Shown: positions 17,529 to 28,566 of the stretch, piece after piece
How the letters are laid out: each line of letters opens with the position of its first letter
Numbering within the stretch: position 1 is the first letter of the stretch
Source of the DNA: Natronoglomus mannanivorans
GTDB taxonomy: Archaea; Halobacteriota; Halobacteria; Halobacteriales; Natrialbaceae
NCBI GenBank assembly: GCA_025517485.1
Contig: JAOPKB010000002.1
Location: forward strand, 1 to 64,000
Length of the DNA: 64,000 bases
Reading direction: 5' to 3'
Translations under genes and position numbers: made by a program
The notes under the pieces: model-generated
Seen by the model: only the letters and a program-made list of their open reading frames with translations
Database searches by the model: none
Told to the model about the DNA's origin: nothing

Positions 17529-19985
17529 ATGAAGCGTCTACTACGCAAACTGACACCGCGGGCGATCCGGCGAAGTTACGCGTTAAAGTTCGCCATCGCG
17601 TTGCTCGTCCTCGGAGCCTCGGTCGGTGCAGTCGGCATCGTCGGAACGATGCAAATCCAGTCGGAAGTCGAGTCGAACGTCCACGACGAACACGCAACGC
17701 TCGCCAAGCAGGAGGCACAGTCGCTGTACGCGTGGAACGGACACAACGAGGAGACCGTCGAGGCGCTCTCGCGGACGGACGCCGTCCAGAGCGGCGACGT
17801 CGACCGCATTCAGGCGTTCATCGAGGGGGAGATGCGCGACAGAGAGGAGACCGAACGCTCGAGTGCACAGCTTCACTACATCTCGGACGACGGTACCGTC
17901 CTCGCGAGTTCGAAGACGGACGTCGATCGAAACCCCGTCTCGACGCTCGAGGGCGAGTGGATCGACGAGCTCGACCAGCACAGCGGGACGTCCGTGACCG
18001 ACGCGTACCGAAGCGGCGAACTCGGCGGCGAGCAGCCACGTATCGCCTACGTCACCGATCGGTTCCTCGACGGGGACGCCGTGCTCGCGTATACCGTTCC
18101 GGCCACCCGCTACTCGAGCCAGCTCGGCGGCGGCGACAGCGGCGTGACGATGGTCGTCGACGACCGTAATCGCGTCCTCTTCGAGGAGACGAGCGGCGTC
18201 CTCTTCGAGACCTACGACGAAGAAAACGACGCGACGGAGAACGCGTTCGCCCTCGAGAGCGGCCGAAGCGACTCGCTCCACGCCGGGCCGGCGAGTGGCA
18301 TCCTCACGTCGACGACCGGCTACGGGATCGGCGAGGGCGAGTACGTCGTCGGCTACGCGCCGGTCACCGGAACGGAGTGGGCCGTCCTCGTCCACACGCC
18401 CGCCGAGGACGCCTACGGATTCGTCCAGGACGTCCAGCAGTACGGCCTCTACGCGTCGATCGCCGGCGTGCTCCTCGTCGGGGTCGTCGGCGCGGTGATC
18501 GGCCGGAACACGTCGCGATCGATCGATCGGCTGACGACGAAAGCGGCGCGGATGGAAGACGGCGACCTCGAGGTCGACCTGTCCTCGCCGCGGATCGACA
18601 GCATCGGACGGCTCTACGACGGGTTCGCGACGATGCGGGATTCGCTGAAGTCCCAGATTACGGCGGCGGAGGAGGCTCGAGCGGACGCCGAACGGGCGAG
18701 GGCGGAAACCGAGCGACTCAACGAGCACTTGGAGGAGAAAGCCGACGAGTACGCCGACGTCATGCGGGCCGCCGGTGAGGGCGATTTCACCGCCCGGATG
18801 GACGCCGAGAGCGACAACGAGGCGATGGCGGCGATCGCGACGACGTTCAACGAGACGATCGGCGAGATCGAACGGACGACGGCACGACTGAACGCGTTCG
18901 CGAACGAGGTGGCGACGGCCTCCGAGCAGGTGACCGCCTCCGCCGAGGAGGTCCGCGGCGCGAGCGAGCAGGTCTCGGCATCGATACAGGAGATCTCCGA
19001 CGGCGCCGATCGACAGAACGACAGCCTCCAGTCGGTCACCCACGAGATGGACGGGCTCTCGACGACGATCGAGCAGATCGCGGCCTCCTCGAACGAGGTC
19101 GCCGACATCGCCGAGCGAACCGCCGAAACCGGGAAGGCGGGGCGGGAAGCCGCCCAGACGGCGATCGAGGGCATGACCGAACTCGAGGCCGAATCCGACG
19201 AAGCCGTCGCGGAGATCGAACGCCTCGAGGACGAGGTCGAGCAGATCGACGAGTTGATCGACTTCATCTCGAGTGTGGCCGAGCAGACGAACATGCTCGC
19301 CCTGAACGCCAACATCGAGGCCGCACGAACCGAGAGCGCCGACGACGGGTTCGCCGCGGTCGCCGGCGAGGTCAAGTCACTCGCCCAGGAGACCAAGGAG
19401 GCCGCCGAGGACATCGAAGAACGCCTCACTAGCATCCAGCGCCAGACCGAACGCACTGCCGAGGAGGTCCAGTCGACCAGCCGGCGCGTCACCGAACACA
19501 CCGATTCGGTCGCGCACGCGGTCGACGCACTCGACGAGATCGCCGAGTACGCCGCGGAGACGAACGACGGCGTCCAGGAGATCTCCGCGGCCAGCGAACA
19601 GCAGGCCGCCTCCACCCAGGAGGTCGTCGCGATGGTCGATCAGGCCGCCACGATCTCCGAGGAGACGAGTGCAGAGAGCGAGACCGTCGCCGCGGCCGCC
19701 GAAGAGCAGACCGTCGCGCTCACGGAAGTCTCGCGGAGCGCATCCAGCCTGACGACGCAGGCGTCCGAGCTGTCGACCGCGCTCGACGAGTTCGAGACCA
19801 ACGTCGAGATCAGGGTCGACGTCGATGTCGATGTCGAAACCGAGAGCGCACTCCCGTCCGAGAACGCTCTCGCTTCGAACGACGGAGAGACACTCAGCTA
19901 CGACTCGACAGGCGATTCGGATATGACGTCGAAACGTGGTTCCGACGATGAACGTGTCGCCGGACCCGACCAGCGAACGGAGTAG
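17529..19985 (+). CDS. Methyl-accepting transducer protein with extracellular Cache-like sensor, 818 aa
   Basis: Signals to the CheA/CheW chemotaxis system. An N-terminal transmembrane helix (about residues 17-38) is followed by an extracellular region of about 265 residues that looks like a double Cache sensor, then a second helix (about 306-325), a HAMP linker, and a long coiled-coil signalling domain. The hairpin tip EQTNMLALNANIEAA is at about residue 585, the contact site for CheA/CheW. Gln/Glu pairs along the helices are probable methylation sites. The tail after about residue 760 is acidic and low complexity. No chemotaxis genes are adjacent. The ligand is unknown. Confidence 0.93.
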   Translation: MKRLLRKLTPRAIRRSYALKFAIALLVLGASVGAVGIVGTMQIQSEVESNVHDEHATLAKQEAQSLYAWNGHNEETVEALSRTDAVQSGDVDRIQAFIEGEMRDREETERSSAQLHYISDDGTVLASSKTDVDRNPVSTLEGEWIDELDQHSGTSVTDAYRSGELGGEQPRIAYVTDRFLDGDAVLAYTVPATRYSSQLGGGDSGVTMVVDDRNRVLFEETSGVLFETYDEENDATENAFALESGRSDSLHAGPASGILTSTTGYGIGEGEYVVGYAPVTGTEWAVLVHTPAEDAYGFVQDVQQYGLYASIAGVLLVGVVGAVIGRNTSRSIDRLTTKAARMEDGDLEVDLSSPRIDSIGRLYDGFATMRDSLKSQITAAEEARADAERARAETERLNEHLEEKADEYADVMRAAGEGDFTARMDAESDNEAMAAIATTFNETIGEIERTTARLNAFANEVATASEQVTASAEEVRGASEQVSASIQEISDGADRQNDSLQSVTHEMDGLSTTIEQIAASSNEVADIAERTAETGKAGREAAQTAIEGMTELEAESDEAVAEIERLEDEVEQIDELIDFISSVAEQTNMLALNANIEAARTESADDGFAAVAGEVKSLAQETKEAAEDIEERLTSIQRQTERTAEEVQSTSRRVTEHTDSVAHAVDALDEIAEYAAETNDGVQEISAASEQQAASTQEVVAMVDQAATISEETSAESETVAAAAEEQTVALTEVSRSASSLTTQASELSTALDEFETNVEIRVDVDVDVETESALPSENALASNDGETLSYDSTGDSDMTSKRGSDDERVAGPDQRTE

Positions 19986-20154
19986 CGACCGACGGTCGTC
20001 GGTCGTCTGTCGTCTGTCGTTTTTCATCTCCCATCTCTCGATTCTCACCGCTCACCTCTCGAGTCCCGCGTTCACCGACTGACGACCACCGACGCTCTCG
20101 AAGCGCGTCTGTTCACCGTACAGAAGTCCTCTCAGAGAACGATCCGGGTCGCCG

Positions 20155-20220
20155 CGAGCCGAAACCGGATCGGAGCGAATCGAAGCGAACGGAATCGAAT
20201 CGAACCAAACCGAACCGGCC
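20155..20220. repeat. Intergenic GAACC/GAATC-type short repeat tract
   Basis: Just beyond the 3' end of the HAD gene, the sequence consists of GAATCGAA/GAACCGAA-like 5-6-base units repeated with variation (for example GAATCGAATCGAACCAAACC). It is simple sequence without coding signs. Confidence 0.55.
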
Positions 20221-20877
20221 TCACCCGATCAACTCGAGCACCGTCCGCCGGAGTTCGTCCGGATCGTCGACCACCACGTCGGCCGGAGTGAAATCGAGGT
20301 CCGTGTGGGCGTCGATCCGGTAGGCGACGACGGTCGACCCGGCCGCCGCGGCCGACTCGAGGCCGTGCTGGGAGTCCTCGATCGCGACGCAGTCGGTGAC
20401 CGGGGCGCCGATCTCGCCGGCGGCGTGTTCGTAGATGTGGGGTTCCGGCTTCCCCGGCCCGTCGATCCCCTCCGCGCTGACGATTGCGTCGAAGGCGCCC
20501 TCGAGGTCGAACCGCTCACAGACGATGCCGATCCAGTCGTGTGGCGAGGAGGAGACGATCGCAACCGGGACGTCGCGATCCTCGAGCTCTGCGAGCAGGT
20601 CGTGAAATCCCTCGAGGAGGGCGACGCGTTCGGTGTAGAGGTCGCGAGCGGCCGTCTCGAACAGGTCGAGAAACTCCTCGCGAGAGACGGCCGTCCCGTA
20701 CTCGGCTTCGAGGTAGTCGTAGATTTCGCGGTAGTTCATCCCCGTGATCTCGGCGACCGAGACGTCCGCGTGGGGGACGACTTCGGGAAGGAGTTCCTCG
20801 CGCTCGAGGTCGACCCAGTAGTCTTCCGAGTCGACGATGACGCCATCCATGTCGAACAGCACGGCGGTGTCTGTCAT
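20221..20877 (-). CDS. HAD-family phosphatase, beta-phosphoglucomutase-like, 218 aa
   Basis: Motif I FDMDGVIVDSE starts at about residue 8, with the nucleophile Asp9 and acid/base Asp11. Motif II is VAIVSSSPHD. Motif III/IV is GKPEPHIYEHAA and AIEDSQHGLESAAAAG. The cap has the helical layout of the phosphoglycolate phosphatase/beta-phosphoglucomutase subgroup. The Ser-Ser-Ser after motif II and the conserved EDSQHG suggest a sugar phosphate substrate, but it cannot be named. ATG 20877 gives the normal short lead before motif I. Confidence 0.88.
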   Translation of the reverse strand: MTDTAVLFDMDGVIVDSEDYWVDLEREELLPEVVPHADVSVAEITGMNYREIYDYLEAEYGTAVSREEFLDLFETAARDLYTERVALLEGFHDLLAELEDRDVPVAIVSSSPHDWIGIVCERFDLEGAFDAIVSAEGIDGPGKPEPHIYEHAAGEIGAPVTDCVAIEDSQHGLESAAAAGSTVVAYRIDAHTDLDFTPADVVVDDPDELRRTVLELIG

Positions 20878-20938
20878 CTCTTCGAGAGCGTATTTCCTCG
20901 AGGCGTATAGCCGTTCGGCCGGGCGGACGACCCCGCAC

Positions 20939-21544
20939 TCAGCGAACCACCTCGCCTCGGCGTTCGTGTTCCATCTCTCGAGCCACCCGCTGGGCGACGT
21001 CGGCACCGAACTCCCGCTCGAGGAGCCACAGCGCGAGGTCGATGCCGGCGGTGACGCCGCCCGCGGTGAGCACGTCGCCGTCGTCGACGACGCGAGCGTC
21101 GACCACGTCGGCGTGGGCCTCGAGGTCGGCGACGGCGTCGTGGTGGGTCGTCGCGGGCCGCCCCTCGAGGAGGCCGGCGTCCGCGAGGACCATCGCGCCC
21201 GTACAGACCGAGGCGACCGTCGTTCCGTTCGCGTACAACTGCGCGACGAGGTCGGGCAGACGGCCGTCCGCGACGACGGTTCGGACGCCACCGCCGTCGG
21301 CCCAGCCGCCGCCGGGGACGAGCAGGAGGTCGAGGTCGGGGCTATCCGGGTCCTCGAGGACGCCGTCCGGCTCGATCCGGAGCCCGTGGCTCGCCGTCAC
21401 TCGATCCGTCGGCTCGAGTGTCATCAGACGCGTCTCGACCGAGCCGCCGGCGCGAGCGCCGTTCTCGAGCACCTCGTAGGGGCCGATCGCGTCGAGTTCG
21501 TCGAAGCCGTCGAAACAGACGATAGCAGCGGTGATGTCGACCAT
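20939..21544 (-). CDS. DJ-1/PfpI family protein, 201 aa
   Basis: Class I glutamine amidotransferase-like fold. The nucleophile elbow is ASVCTGAMVLADAG with Cys114. The N-terminal FDGFDELDAIGPYEV matches the isocyanide hydratase/AraC-N-terminal subgroup, and PGGGW is the conserved loop before the elbow. No helix-turn-helix is fused. The likely role is an isocyanide hydratase-like or stress-related hydrolase, not determinable further. It is upstream of the HAD gene on the same strand, 61 bases away, so an operon is plausible. Confidence 0.85.
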   Translation of the reverse strand: MVDITAAIVCFDGFDELDAIGPYEVLENGARAGGSVETRLMTLEPTDRVTASHGLRIEPDGVLEDPDSPDLDLLLVPGGGWADGGGVRTVVADGRLPDLVAQLYANGTTVASVCTGAMVLADAGLLEGRPATTHHDAVADLEAHADVVDARVVDDGDVLTAGGVTAGIDLALWLLEREFGADVAQRVAREMEHERRGEVVR

Positions 21545-21766
21545 GGGGCACCATCGTTCCGATCGGCCAAACGTATTTCGACGGGGACAGGTCACAGTAC
21601 GCGTCTCGAGTGGCAGGTACTCGGAGCGGGAAAATCACGTGACAGCGGTGCGAATTTGCAATAAAGTTTCGAGGGAGTTCGAACGGAATCGAACGGAGTT
21701 ACAAGGGAGTTGTGTCGGAGTTCGAAAAAGTTCCTTCAAGGAGTCTCGAGTCGGTCAGGATGTCGC

Positions 21767-22174
21767 ATGATTCGAAATCTGACACGCGTCGGAGTCGTAC
21801 TGATGGTCGGACTGCTCGCGCTGACCGCGGGTGCCGCTGGTGCCGTAAGCGGAGCCGACGGCGGCTCGAGCGTCGCGAGTTGGCAAGACGACGGAGACAA
21901 CATGGACGATGGAATGGGAGACGATGAGATGAACGATGGAATGGGAGACGACGACATGAGCGACGATGAGATGGGCGATAGCGATGACGGAATGAGTGAT
22001 GACGAGATGGACGACAGCGACGACATGAACGATGAGGACATGGAAAGCGACGAAATGAGCGACATGAACGATGATGACGACGGGCTCCTCGGAAACGTCG
22101 GACTGATCGCCGCCGGCGCGCTCGTCGTCACCGGCCTCGTCGGCGTCGTCGCCGTCCGCCGTCTGAACTCCTGA
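21767..22174 (+). CDS. Met/Asp-rich secreted protein with C-terminal membrane anchor, 135 aa
   Basis: An N-terminal signal peptide (VGVVLMVGLLALTAGAAGA) is followed by about 65 residues made almost only of Asp, Met, Glu, Gly, Ser and Asn, in short units such as MGDDEM and DDMSDDEM. A C-terminal transmembrane helix (GLIAAGALVVTGLVGVVAV) ends with an RRLNS tail. Methionines recur every 3-6 residues among carboxylates, as in copper- or silver-binding proteins. That reading is inference; calcium or general halophilic acidity are alternatives. ATG 21767 is fixed by the signal peptide. The molybdopterin oxidoreductase gene begins 29 bases downstream, suggesting an operon. Confidence 0.75.
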   Translation: MIRNLTRVGVVLMVGLLALTAGAAGAVSGADGGSSVASWQDDGDNMDDGMGDDEMNDGMGDDDMSDDEMGDSDDGMSDDEMDDSDDMNDEDMESDEMSDMNDDDDGLLGNVGLIAAGALVVTGLVGVVAVRRLNS

Positions 22175-22202
22175 GCAGGACGAGACGACACGAACTGAAC
22201 CT

Positions 22203-23747
22203 ATGACCCCCACCACTCGACTGGCGAGTCACACGCCGGCACGCTGGCGACTCGTCACGGCCGCCATCGCGGCGATCGCCGCCATCAGCGGCTCGTTCGC
22301 CGTCAGCGGACTCACCCCGGCGTTCGTCGGCGAACCCGCCTCCACCTTCGTCGTGGACACCACGCCCGCAGTCGTCGTCAACACCATCCTCGAGACCCTC
22401 GGCCCGCTGGCCCAGCCCGCGAGCTTCCTGCTCGCGCTCGCAATCGTGACAGCCCTGCTGACCGCGACCGTCCTCCTCGCCCTCGAGATCGAAGTTACCG
22501 CCGAAATCCAGTACCTCGCGGTCCCGCTAACCGCGCTGAGCGTGTGGCTGCTCGCCGCCGGAACGACCGGCGCGGCGCTCGCTGCGGTCGCCCCGGCACT
22601 CACGGCGACCGCCGTCGTCGGCGTCGTCGAGTACGCGGCGGCTCACGATCCGCTCTCCGTCCGCCGCGACCGGACCCCCGACCGCGCCAAGCGGGCGACG
22701 CTCCAGGCGGGCTTCGGCACCCTTTCGCTGGCCGGCATCGCCTACGTCGCCGGCCGTCGACGGACCCCCGACTCGAGCGTGCCGTACCTCGAGGGCGAGA
22801 GTCGACCGCCGCTTGGCGAACGGACGCTGCTACGGGAGGCCGAGAGCGAAGCGTTCGACCTCCCGGACGCACCGGGACTCGTCAGCGAGATCGGGTCGTT
22901 TTACACGGTCGACATCAACACGATCGATCCGATCGTCGAAGCAGACGACTGGCGGCTCTCGATCACCGGCGCGGTCGGCGACGAGCTGACGATCGATTAC
23001 GACGAACTCCGCGACCGGCCCACGGAGCGCTTTTTCAGCACGCTTCGTTGCGTCGGCGAGGGACTCAACGACCGGGAGATGGACACCGCCGTCTGGACCG
23101 GCGTCCCGGTGAGCGAGTTGCTCGAGGACTGCGACCCCGACTCGGCCGCGACCGTCGCCGTCGTTCACGCCGTCGACGGCTACTGGAACACGATCACGCG
23201 CGACGAACTCGAGCGATCGTCCCTCGTCTACGGGATGAACGGTCGCGTGCTCCCGCGCGAACACGGCCATCCGGTCCGCCTGATCGTCCCGGGTAACTGG
23301 GGCGAAGTGAACGTCAAGTGGGTGACCGAGATCGAACTCGCACGCGAGGATCGCGACGGCTACTGGGAGGAACGCGGCTGGGACGGCACTGGCGAGGTTC
23401 GCACCGTCGCGAAGCTGTGGTCGGTCGATCGCCACGAAGACGGCCGGGTGACCGTGGGCGGGCACGCCTACGCGGGCCGACGCGGCGTCGACGCGGTCGA
23501 GGTCTCGACCGACGGCGACGAGACGTGGACCGACGCCGATCTCTCGGCGGACCTCTCGAACGAGAGCGACCTCGAGGCGCCCGACGTCTGGCGCCAGTGG
23601 CGCTACACGTGGGAGCCCCCCGACGAGAGCGACGTCGTCGTCCGAGCGATCGACGGCGAGGGTCGACTGCAACCCGAAGACGAATCCGGTTCGAAACCCG
23701 ACGGCGCCAGCGGATGGGTATCTCGGACGATTCGGACGAACCCATGA
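22203..23747 (+). CDS. Membrane-anchored molybdopterin oxidoreductase, sulfite-oxidase fold, 514 aa
   Basis: The first 190 residues hold four or five transmembrane helices. After a linker comes a domain of the sulfite oxidase/YedY family: FFSTLRCVGEGLND holds the molybdenum-ligating Cys, and GHPVRLIVPGNWGEVNVKW is the cofactor-binding segment. A C-terminal Ig-like domain (VGGHAYAGRRGVDAVEVSTD) is the Mo-co dimerisation domain. The catalytic part is probably on the extracellular side. The physiological substrate is unknown. The helices resemble a quinone- or electron-relay anchor, but no haem ligands are obvious. Confidence 0.88.
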   Translation: MTPTTRLASHTPARWRLVTAAIAAIAAISGSFAVSGLTPAFVGEPASTFVVDTTPAVVVNTILETLGPLAQPASFLLALAIVTALLTATVLLALEIEVTAEIQYLAVPLTALSVWLLAAGTTGAALAAVAPALTATAVVGVVEYAAAHDPLSVRRDRTPDRAKRATLQAGFGTLSLAGIAYVAGRRRTPDSSVPYLEGESRPPLGERTLLREAESEAFDLPDAPGLVSEIGSFYTVDINTIDPIVEADDWRLSITGAVGDELTIDYDELRDRPTERFFSTLRCVGEGLNDREMDTAVWTGVPVSELLEDCDPDSAATVAVVHAVDGYWNTITRDELERSSLVYGMNGRVLPREHGHPVRLIVPGNWGEVNVKWVTEIELAREDRDGYWEERGWDGTGEVRTVAKLWSVDRHEDGRVTVGGHAYAGRRGVDAVEVSTDGDETWTDADLSADLSNESDLEAPDVWRQWRYTWEPPDESDVVVRAIDGEGRLQPEDESGSKPDGASGWVSRTIRTNP

Positions 23748-23988
23748 CCGGATCCCTCCATCTCCGACGGCTCGAGACGACCGCCTGCGCGCGAGTCCCG
23801 GTTGCACACGGACGGACCGTCTCGAACGCGGAGCCGTCTCGAGTCGACCAGGACTGGGACGGAGGTGGGGGCAGGGACAGGGACAGGGGCGAGAGTGAAG
23901 GCGCTGGCGAGCAGTACCCAAACCGACCGCCGAGCGCCGGTTCGAATCCGAGTCGCGACTCGAGGCCCGAACGGAGCACCCAGAGCCG

Positions 23989-24282
23989 ATGACCCCGACC
24001 CTCTCGCTGCTGGCGCTTGTCCTCTCGGGCTGTAACCTGCTCCTGCTCGGCGTGCTCGCGTTCGTCTGGCTGAAGAACTATCGGATGTTCCGGAACCGAC
24101 AGGTGCTCGCGCTCCTGTGTTTCGCCCTCTTGCTCGCCGGCGAGAACGTCGCCGCGCTGGCGTTTCACACCAGCATGAGTATGTTCTACGCGGACGCGAC
24201 CGAGGCAATCGTCGTCGCGGCCGTGCTCCGCGGCCTCCAGTTTCTGGCGCTGTGTTTTCTCGCGTGGGCGACGCTCCAGTAG
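23989..24282 (+). CDS. Small three-helix membrane protein, DUF7521-like, 97 aa
   Basis: Three hydrophobic helices (about residues 6-27, 37-57, 73-95). It shares the pattern NLLLLGVLAFVW-x2-NYR and a C-terminal LRGLQFLALCFLAW with the gene at 24383-24679, which faces it. The two are clear paralogues arranged tail to tail. A third member is at 1109-1405. Function unknown. Confidence 0.75.
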   Translation: MTPTLSLLALVLSGCNLLLLGVLAFVWLKNYRMFRNRQVLALLCFALLLAGENVAALAFHTSMSMFYADATEAIVVAAVLRGLQFLALCFLAWATLQ

Positions 24283-24382
24283 CGGGGGCGTCTCGAGCAC
24301 GAAGAGCGGACGGGAGAACGGCGACTTCCGCGTCGAAAGCGGCGAGAAGCGAACCGGTATCGCAAACGAGCGCCGGTACCGG

Positions 24383-24679
24383 CTACTTCAGGGTGACGTA
24401 CGCGAGGAAACACAGCGCGAGCAGCTGTAACCCTCGCAACAGGGTCACCGCCCGCTGGGCGAGCGGGTCCGAGGCGTAGAACATCCCTGACGAGAAGAAG
24501 AAGTAGATCGCCGTCGCGTTCTCGAGTGCGAGGACGACGCTAAACGCGAGCAGCCCCAACACGAGCGGCGTCTTGAACCGCCGATAATTCTGCGCCCAGA
24601 CGTACGCGAGGACGGCGAGCAACACCAGATTGCCGCCCGAAAGCGCCGTCGCCACCGCGAGTTCCGTCGTCATTGACAT
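24383..24679 (-). CDS. Small three-helix membrane protein, DUF7521-like, 98 aa
   Basis: Paralogue of the convergent neighbour: NLVLLAVLAYVWAQNYRRF and LLRGLQLLALCFLAYVTLK align closely with it. It is directly downstream of a winged-helix gene on the same strand, as is the copy at 1109. Two ATG codons (24679 and 24673) are possible starts. No catalytic residues are visible. Confidence 0.75.
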   Translation of the reverse strand: MSMTTELAVATALSGGNLVLLAVLAYVWAQNYRRFKTPLVLGLLAFSVVLALENATAIYFFFSSGMFYASDPLAQRAVTLLRGLQLLALCFLAYVTLK

Positions 24680-24739
24680 CGTATCACTCTCACTCTCTCA
24701 TTCACACTCACTCTCATTTTTTCACGTTCACACCCACGC

Positions 24740-25015
24740 TCAGTCCAATTTCTCGGTGATCGTCTCGAACTCCTCCCAGTGATGGACGAACTGATCGGTC
24801 AGGAAGTACAGCTCCCCGTAGGTCTGGCCACCCGTCTCGACGACGTCGTGGTCCTCGAGCATCTCGAGGTGGTGGCGGACGGTATTGTAGCCGACGTCCA
24901 GTTCGGTAGCCAACTGGTTGGCGTTGCGGGGCCGGTCGTCGAGTTCCCGGATGATCCGTGCCCTGTTCTCACCGCCACGTGTGCCGGCGATGAGGTACCA
25001 CAACGCCTTTTCCAT
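24740..25015 (-). CDS. Winged-helix (ArsR-like) regulator, 91 aa
   Basis: A compact winged-helix protein: the opening helix WYLIAGTRGGENRARIIREL, the recognition helix NANQLATELDVGYNTVRHHL, and the wing TGGQTYGELYFLT. It is a common haloarchaeal family of small regulators. It precedes a DUF7521-like gene by about 60 bases, repeating the arrangement at 725-1405. The AT-rich TTTTTAGATAA upstream (about 25043-25053) is a likely promoter element. Confidence 0.82.
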   Translation of the reverse strand: MEKALWYLIAGTRGGENRARIIRELDDRPRNANQLATELDVGYNTVRHHLEMLEDHDVVETGGQTYGELYFLTDQFVHHWEEFETITEKLD

Positions 25016-25172
25016 CTATCTCCGACAAATATGCTCGCGTGTTATCTAAAAAGTGTAAGGGTTTATCGCTCGAGACAATCCGCGATAGCCCCGGAGCAGC
25101 GGACAGTTCCACGCGAAGAGAAGAACTGAGAGAGGAAAGAGAGGAGAACGGAGGAGAGGGGCGAAAAAGTGA

Positions 25173-27720
<2,548 letters not shown>

Positions 27721-28473
27721 ATGCTCGACGACACCATTCGCGTTCTCGCCGGCGACTGCACCGTCATCGCCGACGGGACCGATCGAGAGGAGTACCGCGG
27801 CCGCGTCACCGTCATCGTCAAACCCGACAACACCGTCCTCGTCCACGACGTCGACGGCTACCAGCCGGTCGCCTGGCTCACCCGCGCCGACAGCGTCTCG
27901 AGCACCAGCGACCCCACCAACGGGTTCACGCTCCTCGCTCACAAGGGCGACCAGACGATCCGGATCGCCGCCCACGAGCAGGACGGCTTCGGCCAGTATC
28001 CGGCCTCCGAAGCGGGGACGCCGGTCGGCGACTGCCCCGACTGCGGCGGCGCGCTCGTCCGTTCCTCGGGCGTCCACTGCGTCGGCTGCGGCGAGCGCTA
28101 CGGCGTCCCCGCTGACGCGACCATCCGCGACGACTACTGTGAGTGTGGCCTCCCGCGGATGCGCGTCGAACGCGGGCTCGCCTTCCACGTCTGTCTCGAC
28201 CGGAACTGCGAATCGCTCGACGAAGCCGTCCGCAACGCGTTCGACCGCGAGTGGTCCTGTCCGGAGTGCGACGGCGACCTCCGGATCCTCCGACGTGGGG
28301 GCCTGCTCGCCGGCTGCGAACACTACCCCGACTGCGACGCCGGGTTCGTGATCCCGGGTGGGGTCCTCGACGGCGACTGCGGCTGCGGTCTCCCCGCGTT
28401 CGAGACGCCGAGCGGCCGGCGGTGTCTCGACGCGACCTGTGAACGGATGCTCGAGGCACCGCTGAGTGACTGA
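27721..28473 (+). CDS. NucS-type N-terminal DNA-binding domain fused to topoisomerase-type C4 zinc fingers, 250 aa
   Basis: Residues 1-60 (AGDCTVIADG, then GRVTVIVKPDNTVLVHDVDG and YQPVAWL) resemble the beta-barrel DNA-binding domain of the mismatch endonuclease NucS/EndoMS. The nuclease domain is absent. Several Cys clusters follow instead: CPDCGG...CVGCG, CECG...C...C, CPECDGDLRILRRGGLLAGC and CGCGLP...C. These resemble the C4 zinc ribbons at the C-terminus of topoisomerase I. Single-strand or mismatch DNA binding without cleavage is the likely activity, inferred from both halves. Confidence 0.8.
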   Translation: MLDDTIRVLAGDCTVIADGTDREEYRGRVTVIVKPDNTVLVHDVDGYQPVAWLTRADSVSSTSDPTNGFTLLAHKGDQTIRIAAHEQDGFGQYPASEAGTPVGDCPDCGGALVRSSGVHCVGCGERYGVPADATIRDDYCECGLPRMRVERGLAFHVCLDRNCESLDEAVRNAFDREWSCPECDGDLRILRRGGLLAGCEHYPDCDAGFVIPGGVLDGDCGCGLPAFETPSGRRCLDATCERMLEAPLSD

Positions 28474-28566
28474 CGACGGAGGCGATCGCGAGCGAAACGC
28501 CGTCGCTCGAGTCGCGACCTGGACGCCGATCACAGCCCCTTTGTAACGAGCGGGTGACCCTCGAGT

